From assembly GCA_038250515.1 (NCBI GenBank), contig JBBSCG010000009.1:1-50543 (forward strand): a stretch of DNA of 50,543 bases. The letters run 5' to 3'. Below, one piece after another: positions 1 through 7,504 of this stretch (position 1 is the first letter of the stretch; every line of letters starts with the position of its first letter). Source of the stretch: JAICUY01 sp038250515 (GTDB taxonomy: Bacteria > Chloroflexota > Limnocylindria > QHBO01). A model generated the notes under the pieces. The model made no database searches. It had not been told where the DNA came from and saw only the letters and a program-made list of their open reading frames with translations. The position numbers and the translations under genes are program-made.

Positions 1-78
1 CCTTGCCCCGACGGCGATCGGGCTGGTGGAGGCAAGCAGAACAGCGGCAGTGAGCGCCGCGAGGGCACGTAGGCGCAA
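1..78 (-). CDS. Exported protein, 5' end only (runs off the left edge)
   Basis: Only the first 26 codons lie in the window. Read on the minus strand from a TTG at 78, they give a start followed by two basic residues, a hydrophobic stretch rich in Ala and Leu, and a small-residue region ending near an Ala-Val-Gly-Ala sequence. This is the layout of a Sec signal peptide with a possible signal peptidase I site. A purine-rich GGGGGAGA sits about five bases upstream of the TTG and would serve as ribosome binding site. The mature protein is outside the window, so its function is unknown. It is transcribed away from the plus-strand sulfotransferase at 225, leaving a shared intergenic region at 79-224. 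That region shows no gene, only the -10-like element listed separately. Confidence 0.5.
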   Translation of the reverse strand, partial: MRLRALAALTAAVLLASTSPIAVGAR

Positions 79-212
79 CAGGTTCTCCCCCGGACTCGGG
101 CATTACTATTGGATTAGGGTGAGCCGGCATTGTGCACTCGTCGCTCCAATCTGTCGAGGGGTATTGCAAGAGGGCGGGGGCCGTTGTGGACCGAAGTCAA
201 CACTTGTTCGGG

Positions 213-218
213 TAGACT
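213..218 (+). promoter_or_regulatory. Putative -10 element of a leaderless promoter
   Basis: The hexamer TAGACT matches the TANNNT pattern of high-GC -10 elements. It is separated by only six bases (CTCGCC) from the GTG at 225. Transcription would start at or next to the start codon, and no Shine-Dalgarno sequence is present, so the transcript may be leaderless. No convincing -35 hexamer is visible. This is inference from spacing. Confidence 0.35.
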
Positions 219-224
219 CTCGCC

Positions 225-1121
225 GTGCCCCAAGAGCTTCCGATCGGTGACGATCGTCCCTTTGCCCGCCTCCGACACGCGGTTCGCGGCACGGCGCTTC
301 ACTCTGGCTATCGATACCTGCGCTCTCGCGCCGGCGTCCAGCGCGAGCGTGAGCTGCTGGGCTCGGTGCGGACCTACTGCCTGTTTCTCGGCCACGCCCG
401 AAGCGGTCACAGCATCCTTGGCGCACTGCTGGATGCGCATGCCCAGGTCGCCCTCTCTGATGAGCTCGACGCGCTGAAATACGTCTCGGCCGGATTCTCC
501 CGGGACCAGGTCCTGTGGCTGTCGGTACAGGTCGCGCGGGACCAGGCGGCACGACAGCGCCAGAAGCGTGGCCGTGGCGGAAAGGTCTATAGTTACGAGG
601 TCCCCGGGCAGTGGCAGGGGCGGACGCGCGACCTCAGGGTCGTGGGCGACAGCAACGCCGGTGGCACGGTCCGCGCTCTGTCAAAGGATCACCAACTGCT
701 CAGCCGCCTTCAAACACTGATGGGTGGGTTGGATCTGCGTTTCGTCAACGTTGCTCGCAACCCGTACGACAACATCGCGACCATGATGCTGCGCAGCGGT
801 CGCAGCTTCGAAAGCGCATTTGAGCGCTACTTCGAAAACTGGGAGCTCATCGAACAACTCGCGGAGCGCATCGGGCCCCAGCCCATTCACACCGTGCGCC
901 ATGAGGACCTGGTCACCGCACCTCGAGAGTCGCTCGCTGGCGTGACCCGTTTCCTTGGCGTCGAGCCTTCAGTGGAATACCTGGACGCATGCGCCGCGGT
1001 GCTGTACGACTCACCTGCCCGCAGCCGACATTCGGTCAGCTGGTCGCCCGAGCAGCGGAGCCGCATCGACGCGCGCACCGCGGGCTTCACTGCCTTGCAG
1101 GGGTACTCGTTCGAAGCCTAG
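225..1121 (+). CDS. PAPS-dependent sulfotransferase family protein
   Basis: Predicted to transfer a sulfuryl group from PAPS to an acceptor, probably a glycan hydroxyl given the locus. The protein has 298 residues, a normal size for the family. The 5'-phosphosulfate loop is visible at about residues 53-64 (LFLGHARSGHSILG), followed by a helix with Leu-Leu-Asp-Ala-His. The 3'-phosphate site appears at about residues 176-186 as VARNPYDNIAT, with Arg178 and a Thr where the canonical Ser stands. A conserved HEDLV segment follows later. The start is GTG at 225 with no ribosome binding site, and a -10-like TAGACT lies six bases upstream. It is convergent with the next sulfotransferase, and the two TAG stop codons overlap in the palindrome CTAG at 1118-1121. 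It differs clearly from the three tandem paralogues next door. The acceptor is unknown. Confidence 0.8.
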   Translation: MPQELPIGDDRPFARLRHAVRGTALHSGYRYLRSRAGVQRERELLGSVRTYCLFLGHARSGHSILGALLDAHAQVALSDELDALKYVSAGFSRDQVLWLSVQVARDQAARQRQKRGRGGKVYSYEVPGQWQGRTRDLRVVGDSNAGGTVRALSKDHQLLSRLQTLMGGLDLRFVNVARNPYDNIATMMLRSGRSFESAFERYFENWELIEQLAERIGPQPIHTVRHEDLVTAPRESLAGVTRFLGVEPSVEYLDACAAVLYDSPARSRHSVSWSPEQRSRIDARTAGFTALQGYSFEA

Positions 1122-2128
1122 CTGTCGTCTCTGCCAGCCTCGTCGGAGTCTTCCTCCTCGAGCGTCTCAGCGCCCGGCGATCGGCCGCTGAGGTCACGCA
1201 ACCGCTCGCGGGCGCGCCATGCCTGCATCTTCGCGAAGTTCAGCGGCCAGTCGCGCAGGAGGTAACGGATCCGGGGGCTGCCACCGAGCGGCGTCTGTAT
1301 CGGCTCATATCCATGCGTGCGCATTGCTCGCCGGGCGCGTGACTCGATGAAGGCAATGTCGCCTGCCGGCAGTGCGTTCCTGAATCGGCCGATCGATCGC
1401 GTCGAGATCGTACCGACCTCGAAACCGCCGTACGAGCTGTTGCCGCCGCTCGAACGGAAGTCGTCCGCGCCTTCCATGCCAAGCATGCCGGAGTCGTATG
1501 GCTCACCGATGAAGTCACTGACCTGTTGCAACTGGCCCACCGGATCCGATGCAAGATCCTCGTAGCGCAGGATGAGGTACCGACCGGGATGACGGGCGTG
1601 GTTGCGTTCCGCCAGCCTGATCGAAGCGAGCCAGGCCGCGGTCGCGGCGCCAACCCCGCCTCGCACATGCTTCCAGCGCTTGAGGACCGATGCGTAGCGA
1701 TCGCGCGGGTCCCGCAGCATGTGGATGATGCGGGCCTCGGGAAACTCGCGGAGCACCGTGTCGGCGTATCGCTCGGTGTGCAGCGACTTGTCGCCCCAGC
1801 GTGGCTTGCCGAGTCGGTCGGCATGCTGCATCGCCAGCAGGCCGAAGAGCCGTCCATAGGTGGGCGGTCCGACACGAAAGGATGTCCGCAGCGCGTCGAA
1901 ATCGGGCGCGAGCTTCCGATGGCGGCGGTAGCGACCCATCACTGTCAGCAGGCGATCGAGATTGGCATCGTCCGCGAGATCGCCATACTGCCCGTAGAAG
2001 TACGACCACCAGTTCGTGCGACGGACCATGGCGATCCGCGGATGCGACGCCAGGAGCGCGTAGATCAGGCTCGTGCCACTCCGATCGATCCCCCCGATGA
2101 AGATCGGCCCTTCCGTGGTCTCGCTCAC
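1118..2128 (-). CDS. Sulfotransferase family protein, tandem paralogue 1
   Basis: A 336-residue sulfotransferase-fold protein and last gene of the minus-strand polysaccharide run. The 5'-phosphosulfate loop is FIGGIDRSGTSLI (about residues 10-22). The 3'-phosphate motif is RDPRDRYAS (about 139-147) and keeps both the Arg and the Ser expected for PAPS binding. Other landmarks shared with its two neighbours are a Gly-Asp-Leu-Ala-Asp segment, a GPPTYGRLFGL segment, an RWGDK segment and an RYEDLA segment. I chose the GTG at 2128 because its GTGA overlaps the upstream gene's stop by four bases. A longer frame upstream only translates the neighbour out of frame. The C-terminus carries a short acidic tail. 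Of the three tandem copies this one has the most canonical PAPS site, so it is the most likely active enzyme. Confidence 0.8.
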   Translation of the reverse strand: MSETTEGPIFIGGIDRSGTSLIYALLASHPRIAMVRRTNWWSYFYGQYGDLADDANLDRLLTVMGRYRRHRKLAPDFDALRTSFRVGPPTYGRLFGLLAMQHADRLGKPRWGDKSLHTERYADTVLREFPEARIIHMLRDPRDRYASVLKRWKHVRGGVGAATAAWLASIRLAERNHARHPGRYLILRYEDLASDPVGQLQQVSDFIGEPYDSGMLGMEGADDFRSSGGNSSYGGFEVGTISTRSIGRFRNALPAGDIAFIESRARRAMRTHGYEPIQTPLGGSPRIRYLLRDWPLNFAKMQAWRARERLRDLSGRSPGAETLEEEDSDEAGRDDS

Positions 2129-3078
2129 GCGGTCGCCTCGTCCAGCCGCACCTTGCCGAACCGCAGCCGGCCGCCACGCAGGCGCGCTGCGCCGGCAGCG
2201 GTTCGGGCGGCAATCGGCGAGAAGCTGTTGACCGGCCAGATGACGCCGGCGTAAGCCACCTGCTGCGGCACCGACATCCGACGGCGCAGCGGAATATAGT
2301 CGAAAGCGGCCATCTCGCCGGCCAGGCGCGATTCCGCAAACGCCAGCTTGCCGGTCGACATGTCCGTCGCGAAACGTCCGATCGCGCGCGCATCGTCGTC
2401 TGCGCCGGGCCTGCGGGCCCACGCTTCCGCTGCCACGCCCAGTAGCTCCACGTCAGGCTCGCCGATGAAGCGGCCGATGCGCTCAACGGTCTCGCGCGGC
2501 GATCGGGCTAGGTCCTCGTACCGTACGCCGAGGTAGCGGTCCGGGTGGAGCCCTGCATTTGAAACGGCACGCCGCGCGTTGGCGCGCCAGCGGCTCACCG
2601 ACATGCCCAGCAGGCCCGGTCGGTCGCGTCCTGACGCAACGGCCAGGTACCGGTCGCGAGGGTCGCGAATCATGTGCACGACGCGCGCATCGGGGAACGC
2701 GGCGAGCACTGGCTCGAGGCGATCCTCGATGCCCCCTTCCTGCTCTCCCCAGCGCCGCTTGCCTGCCGCCGCGGCGGCCTGCGCACCGATCAGGCCGAAC
2801 AGTCGCGCATAGGTCGCCGGTCCCGCCTCGAACTCGCGTTCCACTGCCGCAAGGTCGATCCCGAGCTCGGCGATCCCGCGGTAGCGGCGCAGCTCACTGA
2901 AGCAGCGGGTGCGGCGGGCGGCATCGGCCAGGTCGCCGTAGCGACCATAGAAATGCGTCCAAAGATAGGTCCTGCGTGAGAACGCGATCTCCGGCGAAGT
3001 CTCCAGGATGCGGCGGAGCGGCGTCTTCCCACTCTGATCGAGGCCGGCGATGAAGACGGGGCCGCTGTCAGCCGGCAT
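2125..3078 (-). CDS. Sulfotransferase-like protein, tandem paralogue 2 (divergent PAPS site)
   Basis: A 317-residue paralogue of the flanking genes with the same segment order: glycine-rich loop, GDLAD, GPATYARLFGL, a Trp-Gly segment, RDPRDRY and RYEDLA. The first loop reads FIAGLDQSGKTPL, where Lys replaces the Gly seen in paralogue 1. The 3'-phosphate motif RDPRDRYLA has Ala where paralogue 1 has Ser. The conserved RWGD segment is changed to RWGEQ. It begins at ATG 3078 with GGTGATC as a plausible ribosome binding site and overlaps the upstream gene by 11 bases. The changes may mean altered donor or acceptor binding, or a non-catalytic partner of the neighbouring enzymes. Family membership is fairly secure; activity is not. 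Confidence 0.72.
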   Translation of the reverse strand: MPADSGPVFIAGLDQSGKTPLRRILETSPEIAFSRRTYLWTHFYGRYGDLADAARRTRCFSELRRYRGIAELGIDLAAVEREFEAGPATYARLFGLIGAQAAAAAGKRRWGEQEGGIEDRLEPVLAAFPDARVVHMIRDPRDRYLAVASGRDRPGLLGMSVSRWRANARRAVSNAGLHPDRYLGVRYEDLARSPRETVERIGRFIGEPDVELLGVAAEAWARRPGADDDARAIGRFATDMSTGKLAFAESRLAGEMAAFDYIPLRRRMSVPQQVAYAGVIWPVNSFSPIAARTAAGAARLRGGRLRFGKVRLDEATA

Positions 3079-4057
3079 CGATCACCAGGTGATGTGCCGG
3101 AGGTGTGCGGCCGGCGAACCGCGGCAGCCGATGAGCGGCAGCCTGGCGTGCCTGCCAGATCGCCATGCGGACAAGGTTCAGCGGCACGTCCGCCGTGGCG
3201 TACCGCAGGCGATCGACACCGCGCAGCGTAACGCGGTCAGGCTGGTAGCCGAAGGATCGCATCAGCGCGCCGGCACGAGCCTCCAGGAAGGCCAGCTCCC
3301 TGGCGGGAATCCGACCGCGGTAGCTGCCGACATGGGCCGTCGAGATCAGCGGACCGTCCGGCGCGCTCGCCGCTCGAAGCTTGGTCCGGTAGGTCGGCAT
3401 GCCGGCCATGTCGAGCATCTCGGCCAGGTACGTCTCTCTCAGGAAGGCGCAAGTCTCCGCCAGCACGCCGGCAGGATCAGCAACGAGATCCTCGTAGCGG
3501 ATGATGCGGTAGCGACCGGCGTGGCGCCGCTCGTTGCGGCGAGCTTGCCGCGCCGAATAGAGCCAGCGCGCAGCGGCACCGCCGACTCGCAGCCGGCCCT
3601 CCGGCCACATCGTCAGCGACGCGTCATACCGATCGCGCGGATCCCTGAGCATGTGCAGCATGACCGCATCGGGATAGGCAGCCAGCACGTGGTCAGCGTA
3701 CCCCTCGATCAGCCCCGTCTGGTCGCCCCAGCGCGGCTTGCCGGCACGCTGCGCGTTCTGCTGCTGCATGAGCGCGAACAGACGAGCGTAGGTTCGCGGG
3801 CCCTGTGCGAAGTCGCGGCGCAGCCGGGCCACATCGGGCGCCAGGAAACGAACGTGCTTGTAGTGCTGCAGCGCCGAGAGGCAACGCTCGAAGTTCCGCG
3901 GCTCGGCCAGGTCGCCGAATCGATTGAAGAACAGCGTCCACATGTTCGATCCGACGGGTGGGATGCTGATCCGCGGATGCGAGCCGAGGAGCGCGGAGAG
4001 CAGCGTCTTGCCAGCTCGGTCGGTTCCGCCGATAAAGATCGGCCCGCTGCCGCTCAT
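3068..4057 (-). CDS. Sulfotransferase family protein, tandem paralogue 3
   Basis: A 329-residue sulfotransferase-fold protein. The first loop is FIGGTDRAGKTLLSALL near the N-terminus and the 3'-phosphate motif is RDPRDRYDAS (Ser one place later than usual). It shares the GDLAE, GPRTYARLF, RWGDQ and RYEDLV segments with paralogues 1 and 2. The start is taken as ATG 4057, which forms an ATGA overlap with the stop of the kinase fusion upstream; an in-frame ATG six bases earlier is possible. Three adjacent paralogues of this kind suggest local duplication followed by acceptor specialisation, for example sulfation of different positions of a repeat unit. That role is inferred from the neighbourhood. 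Confidence 0.77.
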   Translation of the reverse strand: MSGSGPIFIGGTDRAGKTLLSALLGSHPRISIPPVGSNMWTLFFNRFGDLAEPRNFERCLSALQHYKHVRFLAPDVARLRRDFAQGPRTYARLFALMQQQNAQRAGKPRWGDQTGLIEGYADHVLAAYPDAVMLHMLRDPRDRYDASLTMWPEGRLRVGGAAARWLYSARQARRNERRHAGRYRIIRYEDLVADPAGVLAETCAFLRETYLAEMLDMAGMPTYRTKLRAASAPDGPLISTAHVGSYRGRIPARELAFLEARAGALMRSFGYQPDRVTLRGVDRLRYATADVPLNLVRMAIWQARQAAAHRLPRFAGRTPPAHHLVIDAG

Positions 4058-5916
4058 CGCCATGCCGCCTCGAATGCCGGGATGAGCCGATGCGTCCCAG
4101 CCGCCAGCAATCGGGCGGCCTTCACTCGGTCAGCGGCTTCGCGCAACAGGGCGGCGCTGGGTGAGTCAGCGTGGCGGCGGAGGCAGACGGCCGCACGGCG
4201 TAGGTTCAAGAACTCGAGCAGTGCCGGCGCGGCGGCGAGCTCCGAGCGCATGTCGGGTGCGCGTTCGAGGTAGCCGGACAAAAAGGCCGCGAATCGATCG
4301 GCCGAGAACCGCGCTCGGCTCACCGCGAACCGCGGAGCGGCGGTCACAAGGTCAAGCAGCCTCCAGTCCAGGCGTGAGAGCTCGAAGTCAACGACCAGCA
4401 GCGGCTCGCCCGGCCGCACGAGCAGGTTGTACGGGCCATAGTCGCCGTGAACGAGCGTCGTCCGCAACGATGCCGCGACCAACCGCGCATCGAGCTCGCA
4501 CACCCGGTCGGCCAGCGCCGCCATCGACCGCCCCGACACGGACAGCGCCGTCGCACCATGCCGCAGGCCCTCGGCGTGGTCCGCTGAGGTATCCTGCCGC
4601 ATCCCGTGCGGCCCGAGGCCGGTGCGCGGAAATCCGGCTGGCGGATGGTCGGTGAGCGCCAGGTGAAGCAAGGCTAGGGCGGATCCGGCAGCGCACGCGA
4701 GCCGCCTGCGGCTGGCCGGCAAAAGGATGAGCTCGTGCATGGGCAGGTGACCATCGACGTGCTGAAAGGCCGCAAACGAGGCGCCATCTCGTCGAACGAC
4801 CGTCGTCCCGTCCGGTCCGACGACCAGCCGCGGAGCGGGAAGATGCAGCTCATCCAGGCGACGCAGGACTCCGTGCTCGCTCGTGATCGCCTCAATTTCG
4901 ACCGAGGGCTTGTAACGCTTCACGACGAGACGACCGCCATTGGTGTCGACCACGACGTTCCAGCTCCGCCCCGCACCGATGGAGCGCGCGCCGCGGACCG
5001 TCTCGATCCCCAGCCCAGCCATGACCTCCTGCAGCTCGAGCCGCTGATCGACGTCGAGCGGATGAGGTCGGCTGCGCCACCAGCGGTCGGGGCGGCGAAG
5101 GGAAGGAGCGCGGCGGGGCGGTTCGATAGGCCAGCCGGCGGGCGCCGCGGGGTTCAGCGGTGGCACGAGAAGTCGGAGGGCCGCCGCGAGCTCGCGGCCG
5201 GCCGCATCGAGCGTCGAGGCGTTCTCGATCCACAGCCACCGTGTTCGATCGGCGGTCTCGGCTGGGATGGCGCGCGCGATCTGACCGGCGGAGGCCAGGA
5301 ATGCCGCGACCTGGACCGGGGACCACCCGCGCAGGCGGAGTGGCAGGCCGCGCGCGGCAAGGCGCTGGCCGGTGACCTCGTCCGCCGCGTCGACGAAGAT
5401 CGCGACATCGGGGGCGGGCGCGGCGCGCAGGTACGCCTGCAGCTCACCCCGGATGGAGCCCGGGCGTTGACGATCAGAGGTGCTGCGCCAGGCGAACAGG
5501 TTCACGGCGCGGTGATACAACCCTTCATCGAAGATGACGATCTCGCCCCCGATGCGGCCGCGCAGGAAGTGCTGACGCGCGGCGACGCCGGCCCAGCGCA
5601 TCAGCAGGGTCCAGCGGTGTCCCCAGCCAACCGGGGCGAGCCGAATTGCGGCGGCCGCGGATAGTGTCAGCCGCGGCCGCGACAGCATGAACGCCAGGCC
5701 GTAGGGGACGTCTACGAGAAGCGCCCTGAGGCGGCGCGGACGGCCCCCGAGCAGAGGCGCCAGGAGGCGGCCCGCCGTAGAGCTGTGCAGGTGGCGGTCG
5801 ACCGCCTGGTCGGCCGGCTCGCATATTCGCCCGGACCAGCGCGCCAGCTCGCGCGTCGCAGCCGGCAGAAGCGCGCTCTTTCCGGCGCCCGGCGGCCCCA
5901 GCAGCTCGACGATCAT
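4054..5916 (-). CDS. Fusion of a P-loop nucleotide kinase-like domain with an APH-type phosphotransferase domain
   Basis: A 620-residue two-domain protein. The N-terminal half opens with a Walker A loop, LLGPPGAGKSALL (about residues 5-17), and resembles nucleoside- or nucleotide-kinase-like P-loop proteins found in polysaccharide loci. The C-terminal half (about 300-580) is an aminoglycoside/choline-kinase-like (APH) fold. It has an ATP-binding Lys in LVVKRYKP, the catalytic loop LVHGDYGPYNLLV (about 486-498) and the metal-binding VVDFELS (about 505-512). Both catalytic motifs of the APH domain are intact. ATG 5916 abuts the TAG of the upstream gene without a gap. Such kinases phosphorylate small molecules or sugars, so in this setting a sugar or sugar-derived substrate is plausible. 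I do not know a characterised protein with this exact architecture. An APS kinase role was considered and is not supported. Confidence 0.72.
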   Translation of the reverse strand: MIVELLGPPGAGKSALLPAATRELARWSGRICEPADQAVDRHLHSSTAGRLLAPLLGGRPRRLRALLVDVPYGLAFMLSRPRLTLSAAAAIRLAPVGWGHRWTLLMRWAGVAARQHFLRGRIGGEIVIFDEGLYHRAVNLFAWRSTSDRQRPGSIRGELQAYLRAAPAPDVAIFVDAADEVTGQRLAARGLPLRLRGWSPVQVAAFLASAGQIARAIPAETADRTRWLWIENASTLDAAGRELAAALRLLVPPLNPAAPAGWPIEPPRRAPSLRRPDRWWRSRPHPLDVDQRLELQEVMAGLGIETVRGARSIGAGRSWNVVVDTNGGRLVVKRYKPSVEIEAITSEHGVLRRLDELHLPAPRLVVGPDGTTVVRRDGASFAAFQHVDGHLPMHELILLPASRRRLACAAGSALALLHLALTDHPPAGFPRTGLGPHGMRQDTSADHAEGLRHGATALSVSGRSMAALADRVCELDARLVAASLRTTLVHGDYGPYNLLVRPGEPLLVVDFELSRLDWRLLDLVTAAPRFAVSRARFSADRFAAFLSGYLERAPDMRSELAAAPALLEFLNLRRAAVCLRRHADSPSAALLREAADRVKAARLLAAGTHRLIPAFEAAWR

Positions 5917-7452
5917 CTAGAGCCGGTCCCAGACGGCGCTCGTCACGTGGCGCAGCACCTCGTCGAGGGGCGCCGAAGCGTCCACGATCACCATCGTCGC
6001 GTCACCGTCCCCTAGCCCGGCGAGGGCCGTCGCCTTCAGATCGAGCGCCTCGGGCACGCGCGACTTGCGCAGGCGGGCCGCCTGTGGGTCGAGACGGAGC
6101 ACGACGAGCGTCTCGGGCGCCGGAATGCGCCGGTAGATTGCGCGCTCCCGCTGGGCAAGGCGGCGCGACAGCCACCCACCGTCGGTCGTGAGCGGCAGGC
6201 GCCAGGCATCCATGCGCCGCGCACCGACGCGGAGGGCCGGCATCGGGTAGCGGTCGAAGAAGACGAGCCAACCATCGGAGGCCAACCGCCTTCCAAGGAT
6301 TGCTCGGCGTTCCCGGTCGCGCGCCTCCGCCACGGCGCGAACGCCGGCGCTGACCTCGGACGCACGAGCTGCGATTCGGGATACACGGCTCTGGGCGCCG
6401 AGCCGTCGCTGCAACCATGCGCTTAACCGCCGCGCTCCCCGCGCGCTGGTCTGCGACGCGGCCGCCAGTGCTCCGGGCCGGGCCGAGCCAAGGTAGAGCG
6501 TCATGACGTTGACCCGCCAGCCGAAGGTGTTGACCAACTCGGCGACGATGGTTGACTTTCCGGCCCCGTCGACTCCGATGACGGCGATGGCGCGACCACC
6601 GGCGGCGGGGCGCTTGCGCCGTCCGGAAGGACGGTGCTGCACCCGCTCAGCGGCGCCACGGCCGAATCGCGCAAATCGCGATCGGCTCAGGGCGGTGCGA
6701 GCGCGCACCGGAAGCAGCGCCAGTTCGCCGCGTCTCCGGTACGGCCGCAGCGCCAGCTCCAGCTCCCTGCGCAGCGCGCGCACGCGACGCGGCTCGATCC
6801 GGCCACTGCTCACGGCACCGAGAAAGCCAACGATGACCGCCGCCGGCAGCATTGAAAGATGCCGCTCAACGGTGCCGCGGACGGCCTCGACCGTGGTACG
6901 GCCAAGCAGCTCGTGCACCTCCTCCACGATGGCAGCCGGGAGGCCGCCGCGGTGTCCGAAGGGAAGGAGATCTCGGAGGAACGCGTCCTCGCGGTACTTC
7001 AGCAGGGCACGCACCGTAAGAATGGCCAGTTCGAGTTCTGGCCGTGGGACGCGAATGCCGTGATGCAGCACCGTGTTGGCAAGCAGGACATCCTCAACCG
7101 GCAGGCGGTGATTCTTGACGAGCTCCTCGCCAAGGACGAGCTCGTAGTAGACGTGCAGGTGAATGAGGCGCCGGGACGCTGGGTCCAGGCCCAGCCAGTC
7201 CTCGACTCCCGGCAGCTGCCTGGACGGGTGGGAGATGAAACGCTTGAACCCGAGCGCTCCCACCGTGGCGGCGAAGTCCGCGGCCCGCGAGTGGTCGACC
7301 AGCAGGTCGAGATCAGTCCTGCCCGCAAGCGCCTCCGGAATGCTGGCGCTGCTCTTCCAGTGGCAATGGCGAATCCCGGCGCCGTCCAGTGCGTCGAAGA
7401 CGCGCAGGACCGTCTCGAGCGGATCAAGGCGCCGCGAAGCTGCCGCACTCAC
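5917..7452 (-). CDS. Fusion of a nucleotidyltransferase-like domain with a thymidylate-kinase-like P-loop domain
   Basis: A 511-residue protein. The N-terminal part resembles the nucleotidyltransferase fold: after a helical start comes a Cys-His-Trp-Lys strand, then RTDLDLLVDHS with the Asp-x-Asp expected of this fold. Position 290-298 holds a strong P-loop, AVIGVDGAGKSTI, of the thymidylate-kinase type. A later FFDRYPMPAL segment resembles the DRY/DR motif of that family. The GTG at 7452 is preferred because GGAGG lies eight bases upstream; a longer frame lacks support. A real thymidylate kinase is about 210 residues with no such N-terminal domain, so this is not housekeeping Tmk. It is adjacent to another P-loop fusion, so the two may act on successive steps of a glycan precursor. 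Function unknown. Confidence 0.65.
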   Translation of the reverse strand: MSAAASRRLDPLETVLRVFDALDGAGIRHCHWKSSASIPEALAGRTDLDLLVDHSRAADFAATVGALGFKRFISHPSRQLPGVEDWLGLDPASRRLIHLHVYYELVLGEELVKNHRLPVEDVLLANTVLHHGIRVPRPELELAILTVRALLKYREDAFLRDLLPFGHRGGLPAAIVEEVHELLGRTTVEAVRGTVERHLSMLPAAVIVGFLGAVSSGRIEPRRVRALRRELELALRPYRRRGELALLPVRARTALSRSRFARFGRGAAERVQHRPSGRRKRPAAGGRAIAVIGVDGAGKSTIVAELVNTFGWRVNVMTLYLGSARPGALAAASQTSARGARRLSAWLQRRLGAQSRVSRIAARASEVSAGVRAVAEARDRERRAILGRRLASDGWLVFFDRYPMPALRVGARRMDAWRLPLTTDGGWLSRRLAQRERAIYRRIPAPETLVVLRLDPQAARLRKSRVPEALDLKATALAGLGDGDATMVIVDASAPLDEVLRHVTSAVWDRL

Positions 7453-7504
7453 GTCGAGTCCTCCAGGTACCCACGCGCCGGCGTGGAGACGGGCTCCGGC
7501 CGAA

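Noticed and set aside
4054..5916. APS kinase (CysC) as an explanation for the P-loop domain near the sulfotransferases
   Set aside because: The loop is GPPGAGKS, with none of the other APS kinase motifs visible, and the protein is fused to an APH domain. PAPS synthesis genes are not visible in the window.
5917..7452. Housekeeping thymidylate kinase
   Set aside because: The protein is 511 residues with an N-terminal nucleotidyltransferase-like domain, and it lies in a polysaccharide locus. Only the P-loop half resembles the family.
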